Below are positions 1-6,442 of a stretch of 20,956 bases of DNA, piece after piece. Under the pieces are notes generated by a model. It saw nothing but the letters and a program-made list of their open reading frames with translations, was not told the DNA's origin and did not search any database. The DNA comes from JACOTK01 sp038256565 (GTDB lineage Bacteria; Actinomycetota; Acidimicrobiia; Acidimicrobiales; CADCSY01): contig JBBSKG010000041.1 in NCBI GenBank assembly GCA_038256565.1, forward strand, positions 1-20,956. The letters run 5' to 3'. A program made the position numbers and the translations under genes. Positions within the stretch are counted from its first letter, which is position 1, and every line of letters starts with the position of its first letter.

Positions 1-500
1 ACTTCGCCGACCAAAATCCCAACTGGTATGACAATCACTACTGCTGGAACAAGATCGAGCCCGCCCATTGGCCCAGGTTGGCGGAGGATGGCGATTACGA
101 ATAGGAGAGCGGCGGGAATGGCAAATTTGCTTGCGGTTCCGCGCGGATGGGCGATGCCTATCCAGGCGAAAGTCGTGGTGAACATGGCACCAAAACCTTG
201 CGGGATAGTTGCGGAAAACGTGTTAACTACAGCGACTACAACGAAAGCGGCTGCTGCCAAGCTCAGAGTTGCTGGTCGAGGCCAGCGGTCCCAGGGGGCA
301 ATTAAGGCAAAAAGTCCGATGACAAATCCTGCTGCGCAGCTGATGTTGACGTGCGAGCGGTCGAGGCCTTCGATGTTGAGCGGCAATATCAATACCACTG
401 GCCATGCCACGGAGGAGCCAATGAACATGAATCCACCAAGGCGACCCATCGAGGAGTGCGAAAGAGAAGACATCGCAATAGTCATCGGCACGCGAGCCAT
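1..500 (-). CDS. Multi-pass membrane protein, N-terminal part, cut by window edge
   Basis: The minus-strand frame is open from an ATG at 500 to the left edge, about 166 residues with no stop. The product is very hydrophobic. I see about six membrane segments, near residues 21-40, 53-69, 75-92, 98-115, 122-138 and 144-160, joined by short loops such as APWDRWPRP and RQPGPMGGLD. A row of helices at the N-terminus is common in membrane-bound sensors (diguanylate cyclases, histidine kinases, adenylate cyclases). The output domain would lie outside the window, so the function is unknown. ATGs at 485 and 473 are alternative starts, and no strong ribosome binding site picks one. The gene diverges from the lytic transglycosylase gene with only 45 bases between starts. 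A plus-strand frame over the same stretch (28-549) is Arg/Pro/Met-rich and looks like its antisense shadow. Confidence 0.7.
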   Translation of the reverse strand, partial: MARVPMTIAMSSLSHSSMGRLGGFMFIGSSVAWPVVLILPLNIEGLDRSHVNISCAAGFVIGLFALIAPWDRWPRPATLSLAAAAFVVVAVVNTFSATIPQGFGAMFTTTFAWIGIAHPRGTASKFAIPAALLFVIAILRQPGPMGGLDLVPAVVIVIPVGILVGE

Positions 501-545
501 GTCATCTGAGCGCTTGCTGGGTTTGTTGCCAAGTAGTCTGCGGTT

Positions 546-1472
546 GTGAGAATTAGTCGGGTTCTTGGGGTTTTGGTTGTGGCGTGGGTGGTTGTTGGTG
601 GATGTTCATCGTCAGAAATCTCTAAATCCAAAACTGTTACATCGCGTGTGGGGACGAGCACGACTCTCTCTGCTGCGACTGTCTTCACCACGACGACGGT
701 GACACCAACGACTATTCGGCCGCGTGCTGCCGATAACCCGAAAGCTTTGGCCATCCAGATTGCAGAAGCCGAACGGACGATTCGTGACTCGAAGGCGACC
801 TCAGCGGTGTTAGCTGTGGCGGCGCATCGCCAACAGGTTGCTTATCGAAGTCTGACGCTGCACCCTGAGTGGGACGCTGAGATTGCAGCCGCGCTGCCCG
901 TTGAGTTTCGTCCAGTGATGGAGGCCAATGTCGCAGCGGGTCGAGAATTGCGCCAGCTTGTGCGCAAACCCAAAGACACTTTGCCGGCGTGGCGTATCAT
1001 CGAGCCTGAGCCCATAGACGTTTTGCGAAAGGCATATGACGCGGGCGAGGCCGCCTTTGGAGTTCCTTGGGAATATTTGGCGGCAGTGCACCTGACTGAG
1101 ACCCGCATGGGACGCATTCGCGGCGTAAGTACGGCGGGCGCTCAGGGCCCCATGCAATTTTTGCCCAGCACTTGGGAGGCATATGGCGAAGGGGACATCG
1201 AAAACACACAAGATGCCATTGCTGCAGCGGCCCGATATCTATCCGCCAATGGGGCACCCGATCGGATGGCCGACGCTCTTTATCGCTACAACCCGACCCC
1301 ACGTTACGTAAATGCCGTCACCGCATATGCCAAACAGATGGAAGCCGACGAGCGCACCTTCCAGGCTTATTACCACTGGCAGGTCTACTACGTCACGACG
1401 CTCGGCGACGTCTGGTTAGCGGTTGGCTACGACCAACCCGAACCCCGTCCAGTAACCACCGCCGACCTTTAA
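546..1472 (+). CDS. Lytic transglycosylase (SLT-type) lipoprotein
   Basis: A 308-residue exported peptidoglycan lytic transglycosylase, expected to cleave the MurNAc-GlcNAc bond with formation of 1,6-anhydro-MurNAc. Residues 1-20 are a lipoprotein signal peptide with lipobox VVGGC (lipidated Cys20). A Ser/Thr-rich linker follows (about 21-60), then a helical region, and the SLT-like domain at about 160-265. Its hallmarks are the catalytic-Glu segment HLTETRMG (likely Glu185), GAQGPMQFLPSTW at 198-210, and ALYRYNPTPRYV near 244-255. The start is GTG: an in-frame TAG at 534-536 rules out any earlier start, and the signal peptide begins right after it. The ribosome binding site is poor, so the mRNA may be leaderless. 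As a lipoprotein it would be a natural substrate for the Lnt-like enzyme at 7739-9256. The fold call is firm; the subfamily is not. Confidence 0.88.
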   Translation: MRISRVLGVLVVAWVVVGGCSSSEISKSKTVTSRVGTSTTLSAATVFTTTTVTPTTIRPRAADNPKALAIQIAEAERTIRDSKATSAVLAVAAHRQQVAYRSLTLHPEWDAEIAAALPVEFRPVMEANVAAGRELRQLVRKPKDTLPAWRIIEPEPIDVLRKAYDAGEAAFGVPWEYLAAVHLTETRMGRIRGVSTAGAQGPMQFLPSTWEAYGEGDIENTQDAIAAAARYLSANGAPDRMADALYRYNPTPRYVNAVTAYAKQMEADERTFQAYYHWQVYYVTTLGDVWLAVGYDQPEPRPVTTADL

Positions 1473-1483
1473 TCATACGGGTT

Positions 1484-1555
1484 TTAGAGGACGGTGAATT
1501 CTTGACGGTCAAAGTCGTCATCGAAGGCGAATGTTTCGTTGATTTCGTAAGACAT
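1484..1555 (-). CDS. Possible 23-residue acidic small ORF
   Basis: In the 112-base gap between the transglycosylase and msrB, the minus strand has an ATG-to-TAA frame of 23 codons. It begins MSYEINETFAFDDDFD and ends in EFTVL. The composition is protein-like: acidic and aromatic, with no Arg/Pro/Ser shadow bias. I see no Shine-Dalgarno sequence in front of it and recognise no family. It may be chance; it is listed because nothing else explains the gap. Confidence 0.2.
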   Translation of the reverse strand: MSYEINETFAFDDDFDRQEFTVL

Positions 1556-1584
1556 AACTGTGACGGTGGCTTTAGCATGGCGAT

Positions 1585-1992
1585 ATGAGCGACAAGACGA
1601 GCGATCTGCCAGCAAGTGATGACGAATGGCGCAAGCGTTTGACCCCCGAGCAGTTTGAGGTGACTCGCCAGTGCGGTACCGAGCCGGCCTTCACTGGCAA
1701 ATACTGGGATCATCACGAGGATGGCACCTATCACTGTGTCTGCTGTGGGGCCGAACTATTTGATGCTGGAACCAAGTTCGACTCAGGTACTGGCTGGCCA
1801 AGCTTTTGGGCACCCATGGATGACAAGCGACTCACTTTGATCGACGATCATCAGTTCGGAATGAAACGAACTGAAGTGCGCTGTGCTGGTTGCGATGCCC
1901 ATCTGGGCCATGTTTTTCCCGACGGACCAAACCCCACGGGTTTGCGTTACTGCATGAACTCAGCATCGCTAGACCACGAACCCCGTCTATAG
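1585..1992 (+). CDS. msrB: Peptide-methionine (R)-S-oxide reductase MsrB
   Basis: Reduces methionine-R-sulfoxide in proteins and takes part in oxidative damage repair; 135 residues, normal length for a single-domain MsrB. Family hallmarks are YHCVCCGAELF (zinc Cys51, Cys54), FDSGTGWPSFW, RCAGCDAHLGHVFPDG (zinc Cys100, Cys103) and the catalytic Cys123 in RYCMNSASL. The position usually written SGCGWPSF, where many bacterial enzymes carry the recycling cysteine, is Thr69 here. Recycling may therefore use another cysteine (Cys30 is free) or act directly through a reductant. There is no signal peptide, so the protein is cytoplasmic. Its start lies 112 bases after the transglycosylase stop and its ribosome binding site is weak. 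Confidence 0.95.
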   Translation: MSDKTSDLPASDDEWRKRLTPEQFEVTRQCGTEPAFTGKYWDHHEDGTYHCVCCGAELFDAGTKFDSGTGWPSFWAPMDDKRLTLIDDHQFGMKRTEVRCAGCDAHLGHVFPDGPNPTGLRYCMNSASLDHEPRL

Positions 1993-2021
1993 CGAGCCAT
2001 GTCGGTAGACGTTTGTCTCGC

Positions 2022-2177
2022 CTACTTCGAGCGATGGCAATAGACCTTGCCCGTCCGGGGCCACGTCTCTTTCGCCTTCATCACCAGCGGCGTCGACCCC
2101 ACCGGGATCGACAAGACGTAGGGCAGCGTGGACTCGATGTCGGGGTTCCGGGCGATTCGGAACAGCCTGCCGCTCAC
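2022..2177 (-). pseudogene. Truncated N-terminal gene fragment, third gene of the vapBC operon
   Basis: GTG start at 2177 shares GTGA with the VapC stop (TGA at 2176-2174), the usual sign of translational coupling. The frame gives 51 residues, MSGRLFRIARNPDIES at the start and AKETWPRTGKVYCHRSK at the end, then TAG. The composition is like a real protein and the segment reads as the first strand-rich part of a larger one. From memory, the N-terminus of actinobacterial ERCC4-type nuclease-like proteins looks similar (RIARNPD...LPYLL...WPRT..VYCH), but I cannot confirm this. The stop falls where base composition changes back to that of the msrB side. I infer that the gene was cut at an insertion or deletion boundary near 2020. 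It could instead be a genuine 51-residue protein. Confidence 0.5.
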
Positions 2178-2611
2178 GGGATCGCAGGCACCACGTCGAG
2201 TCCTTCAGCCAACGCCGCCATGGACAGCCGGCGATCCCAGGTGGCGATGACCACCGCCTGATCCCGAAGCGCGAGCGCCGTCGCCAGATGGACCGCGTCC
2301 GCGCCGCTCAGTGGATGGGCGGCAGCGAGCTCAGCTGCATGCTCGCCAACCCCTGACGTAAGCTCATGGACGTCGAGAGCGGGCAGGTAGCGGTGCCACT
2401 GGCGTATGGCGACCCGTCGTCGGACCGAGTCGATATGCCCTCCACGTTCGGCGGCCGCAAGGGCGGCACCGATCTCGGGGACGGCGAGCCTGCTAACAGC
2501 GACGAAGGCTGCCTCATCCCACAGGTCGATCGCGACTTCGGTTCCCGCCTCATCGACGAGCAGCTTGAGCAGAGCGCTGCTATCCCAGAATGCGAGCGTC
2601 ACGATCTTCAC
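2174..2611 (-). CDS. vapC: VapC-like PIN-domain ribonuclease toxin
   Basis: PIN-domain endoribonuclease of a type II toxin-antitoxin pair; members cut RNA with Mg2+ held by acidic residues. The 145 residues carry the expected set: Asp10 in FWDSSALLKL, Glu46 in VPEIGAAL, Asp105 in GADAVHLATAL and Asp126 in ATWDRRLS. The start is GTG at 2611 (32-base overlap with the antitoxin) or GTG at 2602, which puts the first Asp nearer the N-terminus as is usual in VapC. The gene follows its antitoxin directly and overlaps a truncated third gene by GTGA. It sits in a patch richer in G+C than the msrB and citrate synthase sides, which fits lateral gain. The family call is firm; toxicity and RNA target cannot be read from sequence. 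Confidence 0.9.
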   Translation of the reverse strand: MKIVTLAFWDSSALLKLLVDEAGTEVAIDLWDEAAFVAVSRLAVPEIGAALAAAERGGHIDSVRRRVAIRQWHRYLPALDVHELTSGVGEHAAELAAAHPLSGADAVHLATALALRDQAVVIATWDRRLSMAALAEGLDVVPAIP

Positions 2612-2864
2612 GCATCTCGCTCACGAGGTCGGCGACAGGCCCGTCGGCCTTGATGCGAGTCCCCCGACGGGCGCTAGGACGCTTCGTCTTAGCGCGCGTG
2701 AGCACGCCCTCCCGCTCGAGTCGGTCGAGCAGGCTCTCCTCCTCGGCCGGCCCGAGCCGAGCGACCGGGACGCCGCGTTCAGTCACCACGACACGCTCGC
2801 CCGCCGAGGCACGCTCGATGTAGGACTTCAGGTTCGCACGCAGCTCAGTGATGGCGACATCCAT
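2580..2864 (-). CDS. vapB: Phd/YefM-type antitoxin of the vapBC pair
   Basis: A 94-residue antitoxin that should bind the VapC toxin with its C-terminal tail and the operon promoter with its N-terminal domain. The N-terminus MDVAITELRANLKSYIERAS followed by GERVVVTERGVPVARLGP is the classic Phd/YefM fold signature. The tail (about 45-94) is charged and probably unfolded until toxin is bound. I start it at ATG 2864, because the family begins at this Met; the frame is open further up to 2915 but that part is unlike the family. The ribosome binding site is weak. An imperfect inverted repeat at 2885-2912, just upstream, is the likely autoregulatory operator. Confidence 0.9.
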   Translation of the reverse strand: MDVAITELRANLKSYIERASAGERVVVTERGVPVARLGPAEEESLLDRLEREGVLTRAKTKRPSARRGTRIKADGPVADLVSEMREDRDARILG

Positions 2865-2884
2865 CTCGGCAGCATACCATCGTT

Positions 2885-2912
2885 TGTACGGATCAGAGCG
2901 TAAATCTGTACA
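2885..2912. promoter_or_regulatory. Candidate vapBC operator (inverted repeat)
   Basis: TGTACGGAT at 2885-2893 and ATCTGTACA at 2904-2912 form an inverted repeat matching at 8 of 9 positions, with a 10-base spacer. It ends 20 bases upstream of the vapB ATG, where Phd/YefM antitoxins usually bind. It overlaps the last codons and stop of the acetyltransferase gene, so one arm is also coding sequence, and chance cannot be excluded. Confidence 0.4.
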
Positions 2913-3327
2913 CATTTGTTTCTCGTTGTTTGAAACCGAGGCGTTGGTAGAGGCGGTTGGCGGCTTCGCGCGAGGGGCGAGAGGTTAGGTCGACGCTTCG
3001 AGCGCCGTGTGCCTGGGCTTGTTCGAGGGCTGCTTGGGTTAAGGCTTCGCCGACTCCGTGGCCACGGGCAGATTCGTCGACTACGACATCTTCGATCCAA
3101 GCCCGCAGTCCGGTGGGAATGCGGAAGAGGGCGAGGGTGAGGCTTCCAACGATTGCTTTGGTGTCATTTCGGGCAATCAATAACAGCGTTGCTTGTGAGT
3201 CAACGATCTCAGTTAGCTCCGCTGTGGTAGGTGGTGGAGAAGAACGAGAGAGCTGTGGAACGAGACGATCAAGAGCTTCTTGCAACTCAGGGGTTACTTC
3301 GGTGGCAAGATCAACATGAATAGACAT
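2893..3327 (-). CDS. GNAT-family N-acetyltransferase
   Basis: A 144-residue acetyl-CoA-dependent N-acetyltransferase of unknown substrate. The GNAT core shows as LLLIARND..AIVGSLTLA (beta strands 2-3), AWIEDVVVDESARGHGVGEALTQAA (about 77-100, with pyrophosphate-binding loop ARGHGVGEAL) and EAANRLYQRLGFKQRETNVYRF (about 121-142), the usual final element. The length fits a single-domain enzyme. The ATG at 3327 shares its A with the citrate synthase TGA stop (TGATG overlap), so the two are probably translated together. A TTG one codon earlier is less likely. Neither the metabolic partner nor the acceptor can be read from sequence. Confidence 0.9.
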   Translation of the reverse strand: MSIHVDLATEVTPELQEALDRLVPQLSRSSPPPTTAELTEIVDSQATLLLIARNDTKAIVGSLTLALFRIPTGLRAWIEDVVVDESARGHGVGEALTQAALEQAQAHGARSVDLTSRPSREAANRLYQRLGFKQRETNVYRFTL

Positions 3328-4484
3328 CAACGGCTCCGAGGAATGGGTTGTGGCGCTTCGATACCAACGTAGACCGCCGTTGGCCTAATGAGCCGCCCTT
3401 CCTCGGCTTGCTCAGCTATGTGGGCACACCATCCAATAGATCGGGCACAGGCAAACATTGAGGTGAACAGCTCACGATCTATGCCACAACGTTCCATGAC
3501 TACGCCTGCGTAGAACTCCACGTTGGTTCCGAGACGATGCCCTGACTTCAAAGTGTTCAGGGTGTTCAGCACACGTTGCTCGACTTCAACTGCTTGGTTT
3601 ACTCGCTCGCCGCCAAGTTGTTGTGAGACCGTTCGCATGAGCACGGCGCGAGGGTCGGCACCTACATATAAGCGATGACCAAACCCCATGATTTTACGGC
3701 CTTCTTCTAAGGCTGATTGAACCCATGCTTCGACGGTGCCCGTGCTGTCTAGCCCGTCTAGAGCGTCCAGCCCATCTAGCTCATCCAACATGTCAAGCAC
3801 GCGGCGGGGGGCTCCACCATGCAGTGGACCCGAGAGTGCACCGATGGCTCCGACAACTGCTGAGGCAACGTCTGCTCCAGTTGAGGCGATGACTCGTCCG
3901 GTAAAGGTTGAAGCATTGAGCCCATGGTCAATGGTGGTGATTAGGTACTGCTCAAAGGCGCGGGCAACGTCTGGTTCTGGAACTTCGCCGCTAAGCATGA
4001 ACAAGGCGTTTGCAGCGTGGCCAAGCGTTGGATCAGGGCCAACGGGTTCGAGTCCTTTTGAAAGTCGGTAGAGCGCAGCGGCCAAGGTGGGCATGACCGA
4101 ACAGAGCCGTATGCCATCTGCTCGACACTCATTTGGGTCGAGATCAAGAGTCGCTCGCATGCCCCACTGCGCACCCACTGCTGACACTGCGGTGCGCAGT
4201 GCATCTATAGGGCGCACACTGCTTGTTGCCAACACTGCCAAGACGGGTTTTGCCGCCAGCGGAAGGCTACGCAAGGACGTTAACTCATTGGTGAAATCGC
4301 TGAGTTGTTGAGTGGTTGGTAACTCGCCTTCAACTAGCAGATACCAGACCTCTTCGAGGCTGCATGACTCTGCGAGATCCACCGCTGAATAGTGGCGATA
4401 GTGATAAAAGCCTTGCTCTCCTTGCACTTCACCAATGGAAGTCTCAGTTACGACTATGCCGTCGAGGCCTTTAAGGGCTGACAT
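3327..4484 (-). CDS. Citrate synthase (citrate/2-methylcitrate synthase family)
   Basis: Condenses oxaloacetate with acetyl-CoA (or possibly propionyl-CoA) to open the TCA or methylcitrate cycle; 385 residues from ATG 4484. Family landmarks are HGLNAST (His187), GPLHGGAPRRVLDML (His222) and IMGFGHRLY (His270). The position of the catalytic Asp is Glu323 in NVEFYAG. I believe Glu occurs in some actinobacterial relatives, but it should be checked. After the HGG helix there is an odd run LDELDGLDALDGLD (233-246) made by an 18-bp tandem duplication. The frame is open to a TTG at 4553, but family alignment favours MSALKGLDG at 4484. The start has no clear Shine-Dalgarno and lies in the 3' arm of a 19-bp inverted repeat. 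The gene overlaps the acetyltransferase by TGATG. Confidence 0.92.
   Translation of the reverse strand: MSALKGLDGIVVTETSIGEVQGEQGFYHYRHYSAVDLAESCSLEEVWYLLVEGELPTTQQLSDFTNELTSLRSLPLAAKPVLAVLATSSVRPIDALRTAVSAVGAQWGMRATLDLDPNECRADGIRLCSVMPTLAAALYRLSKGLEPVGPDPTLGHAANALFMLSGEVPEPDVARAFEQYLITTIDHGLNASTFTGRVIASTGADVASAVVGAIGALSGPLHGGAPRRVLDMLDELDGLDALDGLDSTGTVEAWVQSALEEGRKIMGFGHRLYVGADPRAVLMRTVSQQLGGERVNQAVEVEQRVLNTLNTLKSGHRLGTNVEFYAGVVMERCGIDRELFTSMFACARSIGWCAHIAEQAEEGRLIRPTAVYVGIEAPQPIPRSR
3744..3779. repeat. 18-bp tandem duplication inside citrate synthase
   Basis: Two 18-base units in tandem (3779-3762 and 3761-3744 on the minus strand) both begin CTAGAYGGGCTRGAC and agree at 13 of their first 15 bases. 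They encode LDGLDA then LDGLDS. The length keeps the frame, and the run lies in a surface loop between two conserved citrate synthase helices. Confidence 0.6.
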
Positions 4485-4563
4485 GAAACAACTCGCGCGG
4501 CCGGAGGCCGAATTGTGATACCCACCAAGGAAAACTTTGAAAGTGCCGCGCAAGTTGTTTCAT
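4471..4563 (-). CDS. Possible 30-residue leader ORF ahead of citrate synthase
   Basis: ATG at 4563 opens a 30-codon frame that starts MKQLARHFQSFPWW and stops at TAA 4473-4471, 11-13 bases inside the citrate synthase gene in another frame. Unlike citrate synthase it has a fair Shine-Dalgarno (AAAGG, six bases before the ATG). Its start codon is in the 5' arm of the inverted repeat and its body spans the hairpin, so a ribosome reading it would open the stem that covers the citrate synthase ATG. It may be a coupling leader peptide or chance. No family is recognised. Confidence 0.3.
   Translation of the reverse strand: MKQLARHFQSFPWWVSQFGLRPRELFHVSP
4483..4563 (-). promoter_or_regulatory. 19-bp inverted repeat sequestering the citrate synthase start codon
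   Basis: The arms at 4483-4501 and 4545-4563 are reverse complements at 18 of 19 positions, with a 43-base spacer. In RNA copied from the minus strand the single mismatch is a U-G wobble, so the stem is continuous. The 3' arm contains the AU of the citrate synthase AUG and all the space where a ribosome binding site would sit; the 5' arm contains another AUG. No U-run follows, so it is not an ordinary terminator. It may control translation, or be the ends of a small inserted palindromic element. Confidence 0.55.
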
Positions 4564-4593
4564 TGCGGGCCTTTAGCAACTGGGATTACGCTC

Positions 4594-5679
4594 TCAATCA
4601 CTGGCAGGATCGCTCACCGTTTCGCCCGTGTCGATCAATGCTGGCAATAGCGCATGGCTGGTAAATAGCTCGGCAGCAGGGCTGGTTTTAGAAAGCGCAT
4701 CGGCAGCTAAGACGATCGCAGCAGCGGTATAGGTTGAACGTTCGTAGCCAGGGAAGTTGCGTTCTTCGGGGTAGGTAATGCCCGTGAAATAAGCACCCTC
4801 GTCGTCTCGCAGGCGCTGAGCCCAGCGGAACAAATCAAGCGCTTGGTCATCGAGGCCAGCTGCAAGGTAGGCAAGAGCGCACTCACAGGTTTCCGCTGCA
4901 GTTACCCATGGCCGGTCGCTCACACAGCGCACGCCTTTGCCATCCATGACGAACGTATCCCAACGAGCATTGAGTTGAGTCTGTGCATCAGCCTCGCTAA
5001 ACACCCCTGCGAGCACTGGGTAATACCAGTCCATTGCCCAACGGTCTTTTGATTCAAAGGCTTCGGGCACGTTGGTAATGACATGGGCCAAGTTGGCAGC
5101 GGAGAGTTCCCAGTCGGGCCGCTCATTGCCAAGTTGTTCGGCAATCGCAATGGCACAACGCAGGCTGTGACAGATGGACGATGAACCAGTCAGCAAGGCA
5201 AAAGGCCATGGGGTGCCATCGGGGTGACGAGCCCAGAGTATTTCACCTCTGGGAGTTTGTAACTCAAGCACGAAGTCGATGGCCCTCTCGACAACTGGCC
5301 ACATCGTTTCAAGAAATCCGGTGTCGTTGGTGACCAAGAAGTGATGCCAAACGCCAGCGGCAACGTAGGCACAAACGTTGGCATCAAACTTGGCATCTTC
5401 AACTCGATCGGCAAGGTAGTACTGGTGCCACGAACCATCAGGCAACTGAGTCTCAACCAGCCACTGGTAGGCCCGCTCAGCTTCGCTGCGGCGACCGCCC
5501 AGATCAAGTGCCATCGCTGCTTCCACGTGATTCCAAGGGTCGGCATGACCGCCCGGGAACCATGGAATCATGCCTGACGCCAACTGAACACGAGCGATGG
5601 AATCGACCGTTGCAGTTATTTGTTCGGTATTTAGTACGCCTGGAACCGACGGAATGATCAACCGCTGATTGTCGCTCAT
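4594..5679 (-). CDS. Helical-toroid protein ('prenyltransferase-like', six-hairpin glycosidase-like)
   Basis: A 361-residue soluble protein made of repeated helical hairpins. Repeat-like segments include SGMIPWFPGGHADPWNHVEA, QWLVETQLPDGSWHQYY, AKFDANVCAYVAAGVWHHFL, WPVVERAIDFVLELQ, WVTAAETCECALAYLAAG and YERSTYTAAAIVLAADAL. This pattern is that of alpha/alpha toroids. Database names for such actinobacterial proteins are often 'prenyltransferase', but the aromatic and acidic residues also fit a sugar-processing enzyme. I see no signal peptide or membrane segment. Its ATG overlaps the methyltransferase stop (ATGA), and with the GT4 gene upstream it forms a tight three-gene unit that probably acts on one envelope glycoconjugate. 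The exact reaction is unknown. Confidence 0.7.
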   Translation of the reverse strand: MSDNQRLIIPSVPGVLNTEQITATVDSIARVQLASGMIPWFPGGHADPWNHVEAAMALDLGGRRSEAERAYQWLVETQLPDGSWHQYYLADRVEDAKFDANVCAYVAAGVWHHFLVTNDTGFLETMWPVVERAIDFVLELQTPRGEILWARHPDGTPWPFALLTGSSSICHSLRCAIAIAEQLGNERPDWELSAANLAHVITNVPEAFESKDRWAMDWYYPVLAGVFSEADAQTQLNARWDTFVMDGKGVRCVSDRPWVTAAETCECALAYLAAGLDDQALDLFRWAQRLRDDEGAYFTGITYPEERNFPGYERSTYTAAAIVLAADALSKTSPAAELFTSHALLPALIDTGETVSDPASD

Positions 5680-6440
5680 GGGTTGCTCCTAGCAGCGGGA
5701 TTTTTAGCGTTGCCGACGATGGCCGTCGGCTTTCGAGTATAGACGACGACACTTTTCCCTAACAGGGGGCTCAGTAGTTTTTCGATAATTTGGCCGATCT
5801 TCGGCTGCGAAATAATTTCCCACGTCAACAATCGCCGATAGGCCGAAACGAGTGGGTGCTTCTCGTTGGTTGGCCCAACAGCGCATCGCAACCACCAGTA
5901 GGCGCTGTGCAACGCATGTGCCCTGTGGAAACCCTCAGGGTTGAGGCCACCTTTACCCAGGCATGTTTTAAGGGTTGCCAAGGTATAGATGCGCACATGG
6001 CCACCTTCTACAAATGGTGCGTGGTACTCATCGGAAAGTGCCCAGCAGATCTTTTCTGGCAACCACGACGGCACTGTCACCGCCATGACCCCACCTGGGC
6101 GCAAGACGCGGGCAAGCTCGGTGGCTGCCGCAGCGTCATCGGTGATGTGCTCCATGACTTCTGATGCGATGATGCGGTCAAAGGTGTTGTCAGGAAATGG
6201 CAGTTGTAAGGCGTTTCCTCCAACGGCGGCTCCACTTGAACCAGCCGGAAGATCGTTTTCACGACGCATGCCTTCAAAGAGCTGATGAACGTCTTTCAAC
6301 TCGGCAAGGTCAAGGTCGACGGCGACGACTCGAGCACCTCGACGGGCTGCTTCAAAAGCATGGCGTCCGCCGCCACAACCAAGGTCGAGCACGCGATCGC
6401 CAACGCATAGACCAAGGTCGCTGTAGCGAACGGTCAACAT
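5676..6440 (-). CDS. Class I SAM-dependent methyltransferase
   Basis: A 254-residue methyltransferase with a complete S-adenosylmethionine site: motif I VLDLGCGGGRHAFEA (17-31), acidic motif AVDLD (40-44), NALQLPFPDNTFDRIIASEVMEH (76-98, motifs II/III) and LARVLRPGGVMAVTVPSW (109-126). The C-terminal half carries a family-specific cap (HVRIYTLATLKTCLGKGGL, then Trp/Arg-rich helices). I choose ATG 6440, two bases after the GT4 stop, because the motif I spacing is then normal; the frame is open to 6515. The stop overlaps the start of the toroid gene (ATGA). The acceptor is probably the product of the neighbouring glycosyltransferase, such as a sugar hydroxyl or lipid-linked sugar (inference from position). 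Confidence 0.88.
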   Translation of the reverse strand: MLTVRYSDLGLCVGDRVLDLGCGGGRHAFEAARRGARVVAVDLDLAELKDVHQLFEGMRRENDLPAGSSGAAVGGNALQLPFPDNTFDRIIASEVMEHITDDAAAATELARVLRPGGVMAVTVPSWLPEKICWALSDEYHAPFVEGGHVRIYTLATLKTCLGKGGLNPEGFHRAHALHSAYWWLRCAVGPTNEKHPLVSAYRRLLTWEIISQPKIGQIIEKLLSPLLGKSVVVYTRKPTAIVGNAKNPAARSNP

Positions 6441-6442
6441 GG

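Noticed and set aside
28..549. Plus-strand open frame of 173 codons
   Set aside because: Rich in Arg, Pro and Met with no motif. The opposite strand encodes a convincing run of membrane helices, so this is its antisense shadow.
4483..4563. Rho-independent terminator after the toroid gene
   Set aside because: The stem is long but its 43-base spacer is large, no U-run follows in either direction, and the 3' arm runs into the citrate synthase start codon.
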